This document shows positions 16,805 to 25,865 of a stretch of DNA of 54,992 bases, in pieces. Each line of letters opens with the position of its first letter. Within the stretch, counting starts at the first letter, position 1. The notes beneath the pieces were generated by a model that worked only from the letters and a program-made list of their open reading frames with translations, did not search any database and was not told the origin of the DNA. The translations under genes and the position numbers were made by a program. Origin of the DNA: Prosthecobacter debontii (GTDB lineage: Bacteria > Verrucomicrobiota > Verrucomicrobiia > Verrucomicrobiales > Verrucomicrobiaceae); assembly GCA_945860295.1 (NCBI GenBank), contig CAMAQH010000025.1:1-54992 (forward strand), in the 5' to 3' direction.

Positions 16805-16949
16805 GGCTACGTGACCTTGATCTCCAACGGTTCTGATACAAGATTGCTTTTTGACAGAGTAAATGCAAGCTTGAAGGAGGAATTTTGAATACTGCGTCTT
16901 GTATTCATCCACAAATTAGAGCAGCAATAGAAGGCTGGGTAGTTGCTCT

Positions 16950-17720
16950 TCACTCGAGGCGCTTCAGCCAAGCACCTGGCCAGTGCGAAATATTTTTACC
17001 CAATTCACTTTCATTGAAGGGCCAAGCGGGCTGTTCAATCACGAAATTCGCGTGTTTGGCAGCGAATTCTTCTGCGGCGGCCATGGGGTTGTCGTAAATC
17101 CATTCTGGGTTGCCACGTGGCACATCACTTACCATGGCCATGAGACCGTCCGTGGCCACAATATAGGAATCTATCGTGACGAAATCATGATAGCAATTGA
17201 GCTCATCAGCCACGTGACGCTTGCTGTGGTCAGAGTCCAAAATCACCAGGACCTTGGAACCCTCAGGAATGCGTTCTTTAACCTGGGCAACAATCTCTGC
17301 CGCAGTCGAACTGCCCTCGATGAGATCAATGCGCTTGCTCAAAGGATGCTCTTCGATGGCCCTGCGGTTGTGCGGTCGAATCTCGATGTCCACCCCGATT
17401 ACCCGCCCCATAGTGCCCATCGCTTCAAAGAGAGAGGCGTAAAGGATCAGCGATCCGCCATGAGCGACTCCCGTTTCCACGATTACATCTGGTTTGACTT
17501 TAAAAATTACCTCTTGAATCCGCATCACGTCTTCAGGCAACTGGATTAACGGACGACCTAACCACGAAAATGTGTATGAATATTTTGCATTCCATCCCAG
17601 TTTCACCCAGAGATCGGAAACAAGATCGAAAGCTTCGACGCTATAAAGCGAAAGTGATCGTTCCCCTTCTGCCGTAATTTGGACGAGTGTTTTCGTGTCA
17701 GTATCGATGTGTAGTTTCAT
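16950..17720 (-). CDS. CmcI-type cephalosporin-hydroxylase/O-methyltransferase family protein
   Basis: The 256-residue product matches the CmcI/rhamnosyl-O-methyltransferase family: IVETGVAHGGS (80-90) is the SAM-binding loop, GVDIEIRPHN (109-118) motif II, and VILDSDHSKRHV (159-170) the metal-binding segment. Despite the historical name, members in glycan clusters are usually SAM- and metal-dependent O-methyltransferases acting on deoxyhexoses. That role fits here, directly downstream of a CDP-deoxysugar operon. Spacing to the upstream methyltransferase is 4 bp, indicating tight coupling. Confidence 0.82.
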   Translation of the reverse strand: MKLHIDTDTKTLVQITAEGERSLSLYSVEAFDLVSDLWVKLGWNAKYSYTFSWLGRPLIQLPEDVMRIQEVIFKVKPDVIVETGVAHGGSLILYASLFEAMGTMGRVIGVDIEIRPHNRRAIEEHPLSKRIDLIEGSSTAAEIVAQVKERIPEGSKVLVILDSDHSKRHVADELNCYHDFVTIDSYIVATDGLMAMVSDVPRGNPEWIYDNPMAAAEEFAAKHANFVIEQPAWPFNESELGKNISHWPGAWLKRLE

Positions 17721-17724
17721 AAAT

Positions 17725-18903
17725 TTAGAGGGGCATTAGTAGTGGCGAGAAACCCTGCTTCGCGAGGGTGGCGCGTATTTCGGATATGTAATTGGGATTT
17801 GCCACAAGGATTACAGGGGCCCTCGCGACTTTCGGATCATCAGGCGCAATCACAGGAATACCAGTACCGGGAAGAAACATCCCTTGTTTGGATGGATTAG
17901 AATCAATTACAAAAGTTGGTGGAAAGGTAAGTAAAGCGTTTGCCAGTGAAACGCCCTTTGCTCCGGCTCCCCAGATGGCCCAACCTTGGGCAGCGCCCGC
18001 TTCTTCAAGCCTTGCGATCACTTGGCTGCATGAACTGACAAAACTCTCTGCAAACATTCGTAGCACCGGACCATTTTGTGAATGCAGCGCTGTAACCGCA
18101 GGATCAATTTCACCAGGCCGCAACTCCAACGCCTGGTATTGACCACCAAAGATGAATCGATGTTGCAGCACCGTGAAGCCTGCCTGCTCCGCTAGTTTGC
18201 GCAGAGTTCGCGTGGGGAAGTAATTGCAGTGTTCGTAAAATACATCCCAGAACGCGTTGTGCTCCACGATCCACTCCAAAGCCGGTGTCTCCACATAGAC
18301 GGCGGAACCGCCACCCGCAGTGGCGATGGCGTGCAGCAACCGAAAGAAATCACCAATGTCAGGAACATGTTCCACCACATGGCGACAGATGACCAAGTCG
18401 ATTTTTTGCGTGACATCCGCCGGTGTGACGTAGCGTTGAAAGAAGGTGACTCGCTCATTTGCTTCGCTGCCCCCTTCTTCATATGAGGTATCATAGCCAA
18501 ATCCCTGGGCATTGGCGCGATCACAGAGCAAGGTCAAAAAATCTCCCTTGCCACAGCCTACTTCCAAAACTGCGCCGCCAGCCAGGTTGTAACGCTCTGA
18601 AAGCGTATTCGCCGTCTCGCTTAACATCGCGATGAAACTCGCCGAAAAGTTCTGCCTATTTTCATAGCGATCATCATACGGAATCGCGGCGGCATCGAGA
18701 ATGGCGTTAAAGACCAAGCCGCAGTCGTTGCATTCCCGCAATTCCATGTCCCGCCGCGCCACATGCTTAGCAGCCTCCGCAGTCTCAAATCGGTAATTTA
18801 GAATAACCGGCTGTTGTGCGAGCAAAAGACTCTCGCCAAGCGCTAATGAGTCACATCCTGGACAGGAGGTGCGCGCTGGCGGGTGAGTGGTGGCAGAAGA
18901 CAT
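17725..18903 (-). CDS. NDP-hexose methyltransferase-like protein
   Basis: This 392-residue protein has three recognisable parts: an N-terminal zinc-ribbon with Cys14/17 and Cys58/61, a class I SAM domain with EVGCGKGDF (114-122) and a CRHVVEHV segment, and a C-terminal Rossmann-like part with WGAGAKGVSLANAL. This layout is that of sugar C-methyltransferases of the TylC3 type, though less typical than the one at 20332-21558. A GTG at 18912 overlapping the previous stop is an alternative start. Together with its relative in the operon it implies two methylation steps. Confidence 0.78.
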   Translation of the reverse strand: MSSATTHPPARTSCPGCDSLALGESLLLAQQPVILNYRFETAEAAKHVARRDMELRECNDCGLVFNAILDAAAIPYDDRYENRQNFSASFIAMLSETANTLSERYNLAGGAVLEVGCGKGDFLTLLCDRANAQGFGYDTSYEEGGSEANERVTFFQRYVTPADVTQKIDLVICRHVVEHVPDIGDFFRLLHAIATAGGGSAVYVETPALEWIVEHNAFWDVFYEHCNYFPTRTLRKLAEQAGFTVLQHRFIFGGQYQALELRPGEIDPAVTALHSQNGPVLRMFAESFVSSCSQVIARLEEAGAAQGWAIWGAGAKGVSLANALLTFPPTFVIDSNPSKQGMFLPGTGIPVIAPDDPKVARAPVILVANPNYISEIRATLAKQGFSPLLMPL

Positions 18904-18911
18904 AAGCCTCA

Positions 18912-19802
18912 CTAGGCCGCCATCGGCATACTTTGAATCAGTTGTTGCAGTCCAGCATCCAACTTGGTGCGCGGGGACCAGCCTATGCCACGCAGGCGCT
19001 GAGTGTTGGCAATAACCAAGGGCGTGGGATCATCACTCAATTCCGCAGCATGTTGTACCAGTGCTGGGTCCACATGCAAGAGTTCCGCTATCCGCGTGGC
19101 GAGAGCCGTGATGGATATTCCCTGGCCCGTTCCCACATTGACCGCTCCCGTCATCTTGGTTCCAATAACCTCACAAATCGCCGAAGCCACATCGTCAATG
19201 AAGACAAAGTCCTTAACGCTATGCGGCGTGCGCAGAGCCACGCACTTGCCAGCTCTCAATTGCTGAATCAATGAACTGCTGATGCGACTTGGATGTTCGC
19301 CCGGGCCATAGGGATAAAACAAACGCAGCCAAGTCCATACCGTCGAAGGGTTTCGGCCGTTATCACGCAGCCATTCAAACAACGCCACCTTGGCGCGCGA
19401 ATATGGAAATGTCGGAGTGAGTGGCGACAATGTCTCGTTCAGTGGCTCTGTCGATGCCGCATACTCGATGCAAGTACCCATGCCGACAATGTGCTTAATA
19501 CCCAACTCTTGAACTCTTTGAAACCACGTTTTGCTTTGTTCCAGCCACACCTCATTTTCGGGTGAAGTGAGATAAACCCCCGGAGTTGCAATCCACGCCA
19601 AGTGAACAACCGCATCTGCTTCGAATTGCTCCACCTGTCGCCAAGGCGTCCCCTGAAGATCGCCGCTTGCGATCTCGGTGTCGCCAGTCAATGCCGTGAC
19701 ATCATTTCGGCACAATGCCAGCACGCGATGCCCACGTTCAAGCGCCATGCGGCAAAATGCGCGTCCCACAAAGCCTGTCGCGCCTGTGACGAAAATCTTC
19801 AT
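18912..19802 (-). CDS. NAD-dependent epimerase/dehydratase (extended SDR), likely 4-ketoreductase
   Basis: The 296-residue protein shows the nucleotide-binding GATGFVG (7-13) and the catalytic YSRAK (Tyr134, Lys138). Thr110 stands where Ser/Thr is usual. The family reduces or epimerises nucleotide-linked hexoses. After CDP-4-keto-6-deoxyglucose formation, C-methylation and epimerisation by its neighbours, the missing step is 4-keto reduction, so I infer that role. Its start overlaps the end of the epimerase gene by 4 bp. Confidence 0.85.
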   Translation of the reverse strand: MKIFVTGATGFVGRAFCRMALERGHRVLALCRNDVTALTGDTEIASGDLQGTPWRQVEQFEADAVVHLAWIATPGVYLTSPENEVWLEQSKTWFQRVQELGIKHIVGMGTCIEYAASTEPLNETLSPLTPTFPYSRAKVALFEWLRDNGRNPSTVWTWLRLFYPYGPGEHPSRISSSLIQQLRAGKCVALRTPHSVKDFVFIDDVASAICEVIGTKMTGAVNVGTGQGISITALATRIAELLHVDPALVQHAAELSDDPTPLVIANTQRLRGIGWSPRTKLDAGLQQLIQSMPMAA

Positions 19803-20335
19803 GCAAGTTCTTGCAGCAGCGGCAGGCCAGTATCCCGCGCTGACAGGTTCCGCACTGGCAGCGGCCAGACAATACCTACCTGCGGATCATCGCAGCGAAG
19901 TCCGCGTGCGAGGTCGCCATAATAAAATTCCGACATCAGGTAAAAAAGCTCACACGAATCTTCGAGGCATTGGAAACCATGCGCAAAACCGTGCGGAATA
20001 TAAAGCGCATGCATGTTTTGCGCAGACAGCTCAATCGCCTGCCACTGACCGAAACTTGCTGAATCCGGTCGCACATCCACCAGCACATCCAGCACTCGTC
20101 CCGCAACGCAACGCACCAACTTTGCCTCCGGCTTCGGATCGGCTTGCCAGTGCATGCCACGCACACTTCCCTCATTCTTGGTCATCGTCTGGTTCTGTTG
20201 GACCCAACGGGTATTCAAATCATGCTGGGTAAACTCTTCCTCGCAATACGTCCGCGCAAAGTAGCCTCGTTCGTCACGCCTAGGCTCCGGCTCGATGAGC
20301 CACACTCCGTCCATCTGGGTCGGTGTAAACTTCAT
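19799..20335 (-). CDS. rfbC: NDP-4-keto-6-deoxyhexose 3,5-epimerase family (RmlC-like)
   Basis: This 178-residue cupin epimerase has RGMHWQ (59-64) with the catalytic His62, DVLVDVRPDS (83-92), YIPHGFAHGF (112-121) and an aromatic Tyr132 in ELFYLMSEFYY that matches the general acid position. RmlC normally acts on dTDP-4-keto-6-deoxyglucose. No rmlA, rmlB or rmlD is in the window, while CDP-glucose genes are, so it probably acts on a CDP-linked and perhaps C-methylated 4-keto sugar (as a 3-, 5- or 3,5-epimerase). The symbol reflects family membership only. Confidence 0.88.
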   Translation of the reverse strand: MKFTPTQMDGVWLIEPEPRRDERGYFARTYCEEEFTQHDLNTRWVQQNQTMTKNEGSVRGMHWQADPKPEAKLVRCVAGRVLDVLVDVRPDSASFGQWQAIELSAQNMHALYIPHGFAHGFQCLEDSCELFYLMSEFYYGDLARGLRCDDPQVGIVWPLPVRNLSARDTGLPLLQELA

Positions 20336-21558
20336 GCGATGCGAAGGTCAGGCAGTGGGATCGCAAACTTGCCGCCAGCATCGCGGTAAGCCTGCTGCTG
20401 AGCCATCACCTCTTCGGCGAAGTTCCAGACCAACAACAGCGCGTAGTCCGGTGCACGGGTCACCAATTCCTCGGCAGACACAATCGGCACGTGAACCCCA
20501 GGACTCAGTTTGCCTTGCTTATGTGTGCTACGATCCGCGATGAACTCCAGCGTCTCAGCGGCAGCGCCCACATAGTTGAGCAGCGTACTGCCCTTGGCGG
20601 AGGCTCCATAGGCTGCCACCCGTTTGCCGGACGTTTGTTGCTCTTGCAGAAACTGGATCAAATCAGCCTTCACCTTCTCCGCTCGATCACTGAAGCGCTC
20701 GTAGTAGCTTGTGGAGGTAGCACCCAATTTCGCTTCCTCCTCAAGTGTTGCCTTCACACTCTCGCGAATCCGCTCAGCGTCACGATGACACGCGAACAAA
20801 CGCAGCGATCCGCCGTGAATATCCAGCCGCTCAACATGGAAAATACCCAAGCCATGCCGTGCGAATAGGGGCACCAGAGGTGTCAGTGTAAAATAGAAAA
20901 CATGCTCGTGGTAGATCGTATCGAACTCCACCTTGTCGATCATCTCAATGCCATAGGGAAACTCCAGCACGATCCAACCATCGGGCTTGATCAACGCTTG
21001 GAGACCCGCCACAAAGTCATTGGTGTCCGGCGCATGAGCAAAAACATTGTTGCCTAGGATTAAGTCTGCAGCACCGCGCTCTGCTTTGAGATCCAAGGCG
21101 GATTGTTTGCCAAAAAACTCACAGTGTGTTTCCACCCCGTTATCACGCGCCACCTTGGCGATGTTGGCCGCAGGCTCAAAGCCAAGGCAAGGCACACCCA
21201 TTTCGACGAAGTTTTTCAGCATGTACCCGTCGTTGCTTGCCACCTCGATGACAAAGCTGCTCGCACCCAGTTTTTTCTCTTCTCGGTAGCGCTGCGATGC
21301 CTCGCGCGCGTGCCTCAGCATGTGATTCGAAAACGACGAGAAATACACGTAATCGCTAAACAACGACACTGGCGGCACGATGTGCGAGATCTGCATCAGC
21401 CAGCATTTGACACACACGTTCACGGCTAGCGGAAAGCGCGGTTCAGGTTTCGAACGATCTTCCGGATTCAGAAGATTATTAGCCAAAGGCTGCGTGCCCA
21501 GGTCGATGACCGGATGCAGATCGGAAGAACCGCAAGAGCGGCAGTGCTTATTACCCAT
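20332..21558 (-). CDS. NDP-4-keto-hexose C-methyltransferase (TylC3-type)
   Basis: This is a classic 408-residue sugar C-methyltransferase: an N-terminal zinc motif (Cys6, Cys9, Cys49, Cys52), the SAM loop EVASNDGYML (105-114), the catalytic YHEHVFYF block (216-223), HGGSLR, and a C-terminal AAYGASAKGSTLLNY Rossmann part. Characterised relatives add a methyl branch at C3 of an NDP-4-keto-deoxyhexose. Being one gene away from rfbG and overlapping the epimerase, it should branch the CDP sugar. This makes a C-methyl 6-deoxyhexose the most likely product of the operon. Confidence 0.9.
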   Translation of the reverse strand: MGNKHCRSCGSSDLHPVIDLGTQPLANNLLNPEDRSKPEPRFPLAVNVCVKCWLMQISHIVPPVSLFSDYVYFSSFSNHMLRHAREASQRYREEKKLGASSFVIEVASNDGYMLKNFVEMGVPCLGFEPAANIAKVARDNGVETHCEFFGKQSALDLKAERGAADLILGNNVFAHAPDTNDFVAGLQALIKPDGWIVLEFPYGIEMIDKVEFDTIYHEHVFYFTLTPLVPLFARHGLGIFHVERLDIHGGSLRLFACHRDAERIRESVKATLEEEAKLGATSTSYYERFSDRAEKVKADLIQFLQEQQTSGKRVAAYGASAKGSTLLNYVGAAAETLEFIADRSTHKQGKLSPGVHVPIVSAEELVTRAPDYALLLVWNFAEEVMAQQQAYRDAGGKFAIPLPDLRIA

Positions 21559-21573
21559 GCGATTTTGGCGGTT

Positions 21574-22677
21574 TTAGGATGCCCAAGCCACACCGGCGCG
21601 GCCCGCATCCTGAGTGTAAGAGGCAATCTGTTCAAGCGTCATATTCAGCATCGCTGAATGGTCCTTCTGTCCTTCATGTCGTGTACGATACCACGCTGCA
21701 GATTCTGCCACAGTCTTTTGAAAATCCCAGACTGGTCTCCAGCCAAGCTCTTCCTTCGCCTTGGAATGATCCAAACTTAAACGCGCAGCCTCGACATACC
21801 CAGGTTCCGGCGCGACTTCCAAATCAAACGCTTCTGGCCAACCGATAAGCCATGCGTCAACTAGTTCTAGAACGGTACGTTCGGCTTCAAAATCAGGACC
21901 AAAATTGAAGCTCAATAGTTTCGTCTTTTCGGGCTCGGAAAGCAACTGTTGCCCTAACGCAAGATAACCGCTCACCGATTCCAGCACATGCTGCCATGGC
22001 CGCGTGGCAGTAGGTCGGCGCAGCACCAGGGGTTGGTTCTTCTCAAAGGCCCGCACGGCATCCGGAATGATTCGATCCTCGCCATAGTCGCCGCCACCGA
22101 TGACGTTGCCCGCACGTCCCGTGGCGATAGGGCCGAGGCCATCTTCCTTGCTAAAGAAGGAAGAGTGCCAGGCCGCGACCACCATTTCAGTCGCTGCCTT
22201 GCTCATCGAATACACATCGTGCCCGCCTAACGGATCAGATTCGACAAACGCGCGCCCATTGTTGTCGTTGCGGTAGCATTTGTCGCTCGTCACAACAACA
22301 ACCGCAGCCGAACACTTGGCACTCCTCACCGCTTCCAGCAAGTACATCGTGCCGAGCACATTGGTGGTGAAGGTATTGACTGGCTCACGATAAGACAATC
22401 CCACAATCGGTTGGGCCGCCAGATGAAAAACCACATCCGGTTGAAACTCCGCCACCACCTTGTTGACGGCATTGGCGTCACGCAGATCACGTATGACCGA
22501 GTTTACAAAACAATCCTGCGGCAACATAGCGAACAGATTGTCGCCTTTCACCGGCGGTAAAGAAAAGCCGCAGACTTCAGCCCCCAAAGAACGGAGCCAG
22601 AGACTCAGCCAACCGCCTTTGAAACCGGTGTGCCCCGTTAGCAGCACCCGCTTGTTTTGATAGATCCCGCCAAACAT
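21574..22677 (-). CDS. rfbG: CDP-glucose 4,6-dehydratase
   Basis: This 367-residue extended SDR begins GIYQNKRVLLTGHTGFKGGW, the TGHTGFKG form (14-21) specific to CDP-glucose dehydratases. The catalytic triad is Thr130 with VTSDKCY, Tyr156 and Lys160 (YSMSK). RAGNVIGGGDYGEDRIIPD follows, as usual for RfbG. It converts CDP-glucose to CDP-4-keto-6-deoxyglucose. The frame is open to 22713, but the ATG at 22677, overlapping the rfbF stop as TGATG, fits the family start and translational coupling. Confidence 0.94.
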   Translation of the reverse strand: MFGGIYQNKRVLLTGHTGFKGGWLSLWLRSLGAEVCGFSLPPVKGDNLFAMLPQDCFVNSVIRDLRDANAVNKVVAEFQPDVVFHLAAQPIVGLSYREPVNTFTTNVLGTMYLLEAVRSAKCSAAVVVVTSDKCYRNDNNGRAFVESDPLGGHDVYSMSKAATEMVVAAWHSSFFSKEDGLGPIATGRAGNVIGGGDYGEDRIIPDAVRAFEKNQPLVLRRPTATRPWQHVLESVSGYLALGQQLLSEPEKTKLLSFNFGPDFEAERTVLELVDAWLIGWPEAFDLEVAPEPGYVEAARLSLDHSKAKEELGWRPVWDFQKTVAESAAWYRTRHEGQKDHSAMLNMTLEQIASYTQDAGRAGVAWAS

Positions 22678-23450
22678 CACCAGATTTTCCAAGGTGCCTC
22701 TCCGGCATCCCACATTTTATTCAAGATTTCGAATTCCCGATAGGTGTCCATGCACTGCCAGAAACCTTGGTGTTTGAAGGCGCGCAGTCGGCCTGCACGG
22801 GCAATGGATTGCAAGGGTTCCCTTTCAAAGATGCAGTCGTCGCCCTTGAGGGTGTCCCGAACGGATTTGTCGAGGACCATGAAGCCACCATTGATGAAAC
22901 CCGCCTCCTGTTCAGGCTTTTCCTGAAAGGACTCGATGGTGACGCCATCAAGACCCAGTTCACCAAAGCGACCCGCAGGTTGCACGGCGGTAAGGGTGGC
23001 CTGCGCTTTTTGGGCGTAGTGGAAGGCGACAACGTCACTAATGTTGGCGTCGGTCAAACCATCGCCATAAGTCATGAGCACGTCTTCATCCCCAATGTGA
23101 TGCATGGCGCGCAAAACGCGGCCACCTGTTTGAGTGGACTGCCCGGTCTCCAGGAGGGTCACCGTCCAATCCTCTTCCTCATGCGATTTGTGATAAGTGA
23201 TCTGTGGGTTCTGGCCGAGCTTCAGGGTCACGTCGCTGCGGTTCCATAGGTAATTGCGGAAGTAGTCCTTGATGACTTCCCCCTTGTAACCCAAGCAAAG
23301 CACAAAATCGGTGAAGCCATGCTGGGCATAGGTTTTCATGATGTGCCAGAGGATGGGCTGGCCGCCGACAGGAACCATGGGTTTTGGCCGATATTCAGTC
23401 TCCTCGCGCAGACGCGTTCCGAGACCTCCGCAAAGGATAATGACTTTCAT
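22677..23450 (-). CDS. rfbF: Glucose-1-phosphate cytidylyltransferase
   Basis: The 257-residue nucleotidyltransferase starts MKVIILCGGLGTRLREET, with the sugar-nucleotide pyrophosphorylase signature (8-14) and RPKPMVPVGGQPILWHIM. LCLGYKGEVIKDYF, YGDGLTDANI and EKPEQEAGFINGGFMV are all typical of RfbF. It makes CDP-glucose from CTP and glucose-1-phosphate, the first step of the deoxysugar pathway completed by its downstream neighbours. Its start overlaps the stop of the ABC ATPase gene (ATGA), linking sugar synthesis and export in one transcript. Confidence 0.95.
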   Translation of the reverse strand: MKVIILCGGLGTRLREETEYRPKPMVPVGGQPILWHIMKTYAQHGFTDFVLCLGYKGEVIKDYFRNYLWNRSDVTLKLGQNPQITYHKSHEEEDWTVTLLETGQSTQTGGRVLRAMHHIGDEDVLMTYGDGLTDANISDVVAFHYAQKAQATLTAVQPAGRFGELGLDGVTIESFQEKPEQEAGFINGGFMVLDKSVRDTLKGDDCIFEREPLQSIARAGRLRAFKHQGFWQCMDTYREFEILNKMWDAGEAPWKIW

Positions 23451-24796
23451 GGGAGTTGGGAAAGAGTCCAGTCTAGGCGTGGGCGGACCGGACCTGGAAT
23501 ATGACCAGAGTACCCGCTTCGTTCTTGATCGAGGGTTTCGTGAATAGGGTCAACAACATTGATGCAGAGGGCGTCTTTTTCCCAGAAGGCGACATTCACT
23601 CCTTTGCCCGTGTAAGTGAGAGCAAGACCAACAAAATAGGCGCCATTGTTCAAGAGATTGGCTGGAACATGGCAAACTGCTTCGTAAACCCCGGGTCGAA
23701 GACCTAGGTTAGTGGAGCCAGGCAAAGTGACAAAAACGTAGTTTCCCGAACTATCTGTAAAGTGGAAATTTGGATATGGGGCATGGTTAGAGTTACGATC
23801 CAGTCGATATTTCATTCGGACGCGAAATGGAGACCGAATATCGATTTCTGGCACTGGAGTGCCGACGCTATTCTCAATCGCACCTGAAAGAAGGGTGGCA
23901 CCCAACCCCGAAACAAGCTTTTGGCGGTTTTGAAAATCTACACAGTAGGGACTGGCCTTACCTTTTGTGTAATAAGTCATCACTGCGTCCGAAGCACTCT
24001 GGTCAGCTGTGAGTTGGCCTTCCTCGAGCACCACAGCGCGTTGGCACAATGAGCTGATCATGCCCATGTTGTGGCTTACAAAAAGAAGAGTGCGACCCGA
24101 AGATGCAACGTCCTCCATTTTCCCAAGGCACTTCTTTTGAAACTCGGCATCACCAACAGCAAGGACTTCATCGATGACCAATATTTCGGCTTCTAAAAAA
24201 GCTGCTACGGCAAACGCAAGCCGGACAAGCATGCCACTAGAGTATCTTTTTACGGGGGTATCGATGTAGGCTGCGCAGCCAGAGAAATCGACAATTTCAT
24301 CAAGTTTACTATTTATTTCATGGCGACGCATACCAAGAATTGCCCCATTGAGATAAATGTTCTCACGGCCGGTCAGTTCGGGATGAAATCCAGTTCCAAC
24401 CTCAAGCAATGAGGCGATGCGGCCCTTCACTTTAATGCTTCCTGATGAGGGCGCGGTAACGCGGGAAAGGATTTTCAATAACGTACTTTTGCCTGCACCG
24501 TTCCGACCAATGATACCAAGAACCTCCCCCTGCTTCACCTCGAAGTTGATGTTTTTGAGGGCATAAACATAGTTGGAAGCTTTGTCAGAAGGGCTCTCTG
24601 CATTCTTTGCCTCCGTTTTCGGCTTTTCCGCTTTTCTCGTCCGGTCATTGACCTGGCCTATCAAGGCATAAGGGTCCTCCTTGCCACGTACCTGGTGCCA
24701 CCAGCGGTTAAGATCGTGGGAGATCGTGCCCGTGCTTACCTCGCCCAGGCGGTAGAGCTTGGAGAGGTTTTCGACTCGGATGACTGTATCTGACAT
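23447..24796 (-). CDS. wzt: O-antigen ABC exporter ATP-binding protein, Wzt-like (second copy)
   Basis: This 449-residue protein has an ABC domain with Walker A GRNGAGKST (97-105), signature YSSGM (185-189) and Walker B ILVIDEV (205-211). A C-terminal region from about 265 (SGAIENSVG, then a beta-rich FHFTDSSGNYVFVTLPG segment) resembles the Wzt carbohydrate-binding domain that recognises the glycan's capped end. The start at 24796 is chosen because the 42 upstream codons are not family-like. Its N-terminal 30 residues are nearly identical to those of the other Wzt (25866-27215), while the C-terminal domains differ. Confidence 0.88.
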   Translation of the reverse strand: MSDTVIRVENLSKLYRLGEVSTGTISHDLNRWWHQVRGKEDPYALIGQVNDRTRKAEKPKTEAKNAESPSDKASNYVYALKNINFEVKQGEVLGIIGRNGAGKSTLLKILSRVTAPSSGSIKVKGRIASLLEVGTGFHPELTGRENIYLNGAILGMRRHEINSKLDEIVDFSGCAAYIDTPVKRYSSGMLVRLAFAVAAFLEAEILVIDEVLAVGDAEFQKKCLGKMEDVASSGRTLLFVSHNMGMISSLCQRAVVLEEGQLTADQSASDAVMTYYTKGKASPYCVDFQNRQKLVSGLGATLLSGAIENSVGTPVPEIDIRSPFRVRMKYRLDRNSNHAPYPNFHFTDSSGNYVFVTLPGSTNLGLRPGVYEAVCHVPANLLNNGAYFVGLALTYTGKGVNVAFWEKDALCINVVDPIHETLDQERSGYSGHIPGPVRPRLDWTLSQLP

Positions 24797-24816
24797 ACTA
24801 ATAGGGACACTAAGTG

Positions 24817-25845
24817 CTAGGACACGGCAGCGCCAGGAGAGAGTGCGTCTTTCAGGAGTTCGACGTATTGCCCCCAAGCCCCTTCTTTGATGCGATGAAT
24901 CTGTGCTGCACGATCCTCCCAATCCGTTTTTTGCACCAGTGCCTGAATATCAGTTCCAGGTTTTACAACCAATGAACCAAACATCGCAGCCGTTTCGGCT
25001 CTTCCGTCATGTTGAACACAAATGCTTGGAATTCCTAGAGCGCTGGCTAGACCGCAAGCGTGAACTCTAGGTGAGATCACCAATTGACAGTCCTTCAAAA
25101 ACGCCGGGTAATCATTGCTGTCGCCAGAATACCAAATGTCCAATCCCTTACGCCGAGCCAGAGCCACATCATCGATAAAATGGCCTATCATGCGAACCTC
25201 ATACTTTTCGCTGAGCTTAGCAGTTTGTTCAAGCAACCACTCACTGGTCGCTTTCGGGACTCTCTGCCACTGGGTTTCGCTGTCTTGAATGATGATCGCT
25301 ATCCGCGTGATCGAGGGGGTTGGCGGCGGCGCATTGTGGTTTCCGAAGGCGTAAATCGAAGGGCAAGGCAGCAGGTGAGCTTTGATGTAGCGACTTATGG
25401 ATTCATGTGTTTGTTGATCTCTACAAATTACCAACCGGCTTTGCTTGCGCATGACCTCTAGGATAGGACCCTTGAGTGAAAACGGGCTAGCCGAACCTAT
25501 GCCAACAAAGGCCGTTGGTAGATTTTGCCTGATAATCATGTCTAACAGAGGGCCCGCCCGCCTGCCTCCGCGCCATTCTGGACTTCCAGCAATTACTGCG
25601 GCGTCCACAAGCCCCGGAATAGACTTCATTAATGAGTTCTCTTGAGGACGCTTGATGCCGGCCCACGGGAAATGGTCGGTCCAGCGCAGCGGACAAACCT
25701 GTGGATTCCGGTTGTAAATGATCGAGTTAAAATCGATTCCGGCGGCTTTGATAATGTTCTTCGTTCCGAAACTGATGAACTCATCGCCAATATTCCACTG
25801 CCGAGTCGTGGAAAATAGAAGATTGAGACGTTTATTTTCAGGCAT
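24817..25845 (-). CDS. Polysaccharide pyruvyl transferase family protein
   Basis: The 342-residue product shows the family's N-terminal WNIGDE (17-22), a central GIGSASPFSL and CRDQQTHE segment, and the C-terminal VISPRVHACGLASALGIPSI (Arg and His near 255-260) that forms the active site. Such enzymes transfer pyruvate from phosphoenolpyruvate to a sugar as a ketal, but many relatives in glycan clusters have other or unknown roles. It lies between two Wzt-like genes; a terminal modification recognised by a Wzt binding domain would be a reasonable role, but this is inferred. Confidence 0.75.
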   Translation of the reverse strand: MPENKRLNLLFSTTRQWNIGDEFISFGTKNIIKAAGIDFNSIIYNRNPQVCPLRWTDHFPWAGIKRPQENSLMKSIPGLVDAAVIAGSPEWRGGRRAGPLLDMIIRQNLPTAFVGIGSASPFSLKGPILEVMRKQSRLVICRDQQTHESISRYIKAHLLPCPSIYAFGNHNAPPPTPSITRIAIIIQDSETQWQRVPKATSEWLLEQTAKLSEKYEVRMIGHFIDDVALARRKGLDIWYSGDSNDYPAFLKDCQLVISPRVHACGLASALGIPSICVQHDGRAETAAMFGSLVVKPGTDIQALVQKTDWEDRAAQIHRIKEGAWGQYVELLKDALSPGAAVS

Positions 25846-25865
25846 TTGAAGAAATTATTACGATT

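Noticed and set aside
16983..17549. 188-codon plus-strand frame
   Set aside because: It lies opposite the CmcI-family gene with intact SAM and metal motifs; no family resemblance of its own.
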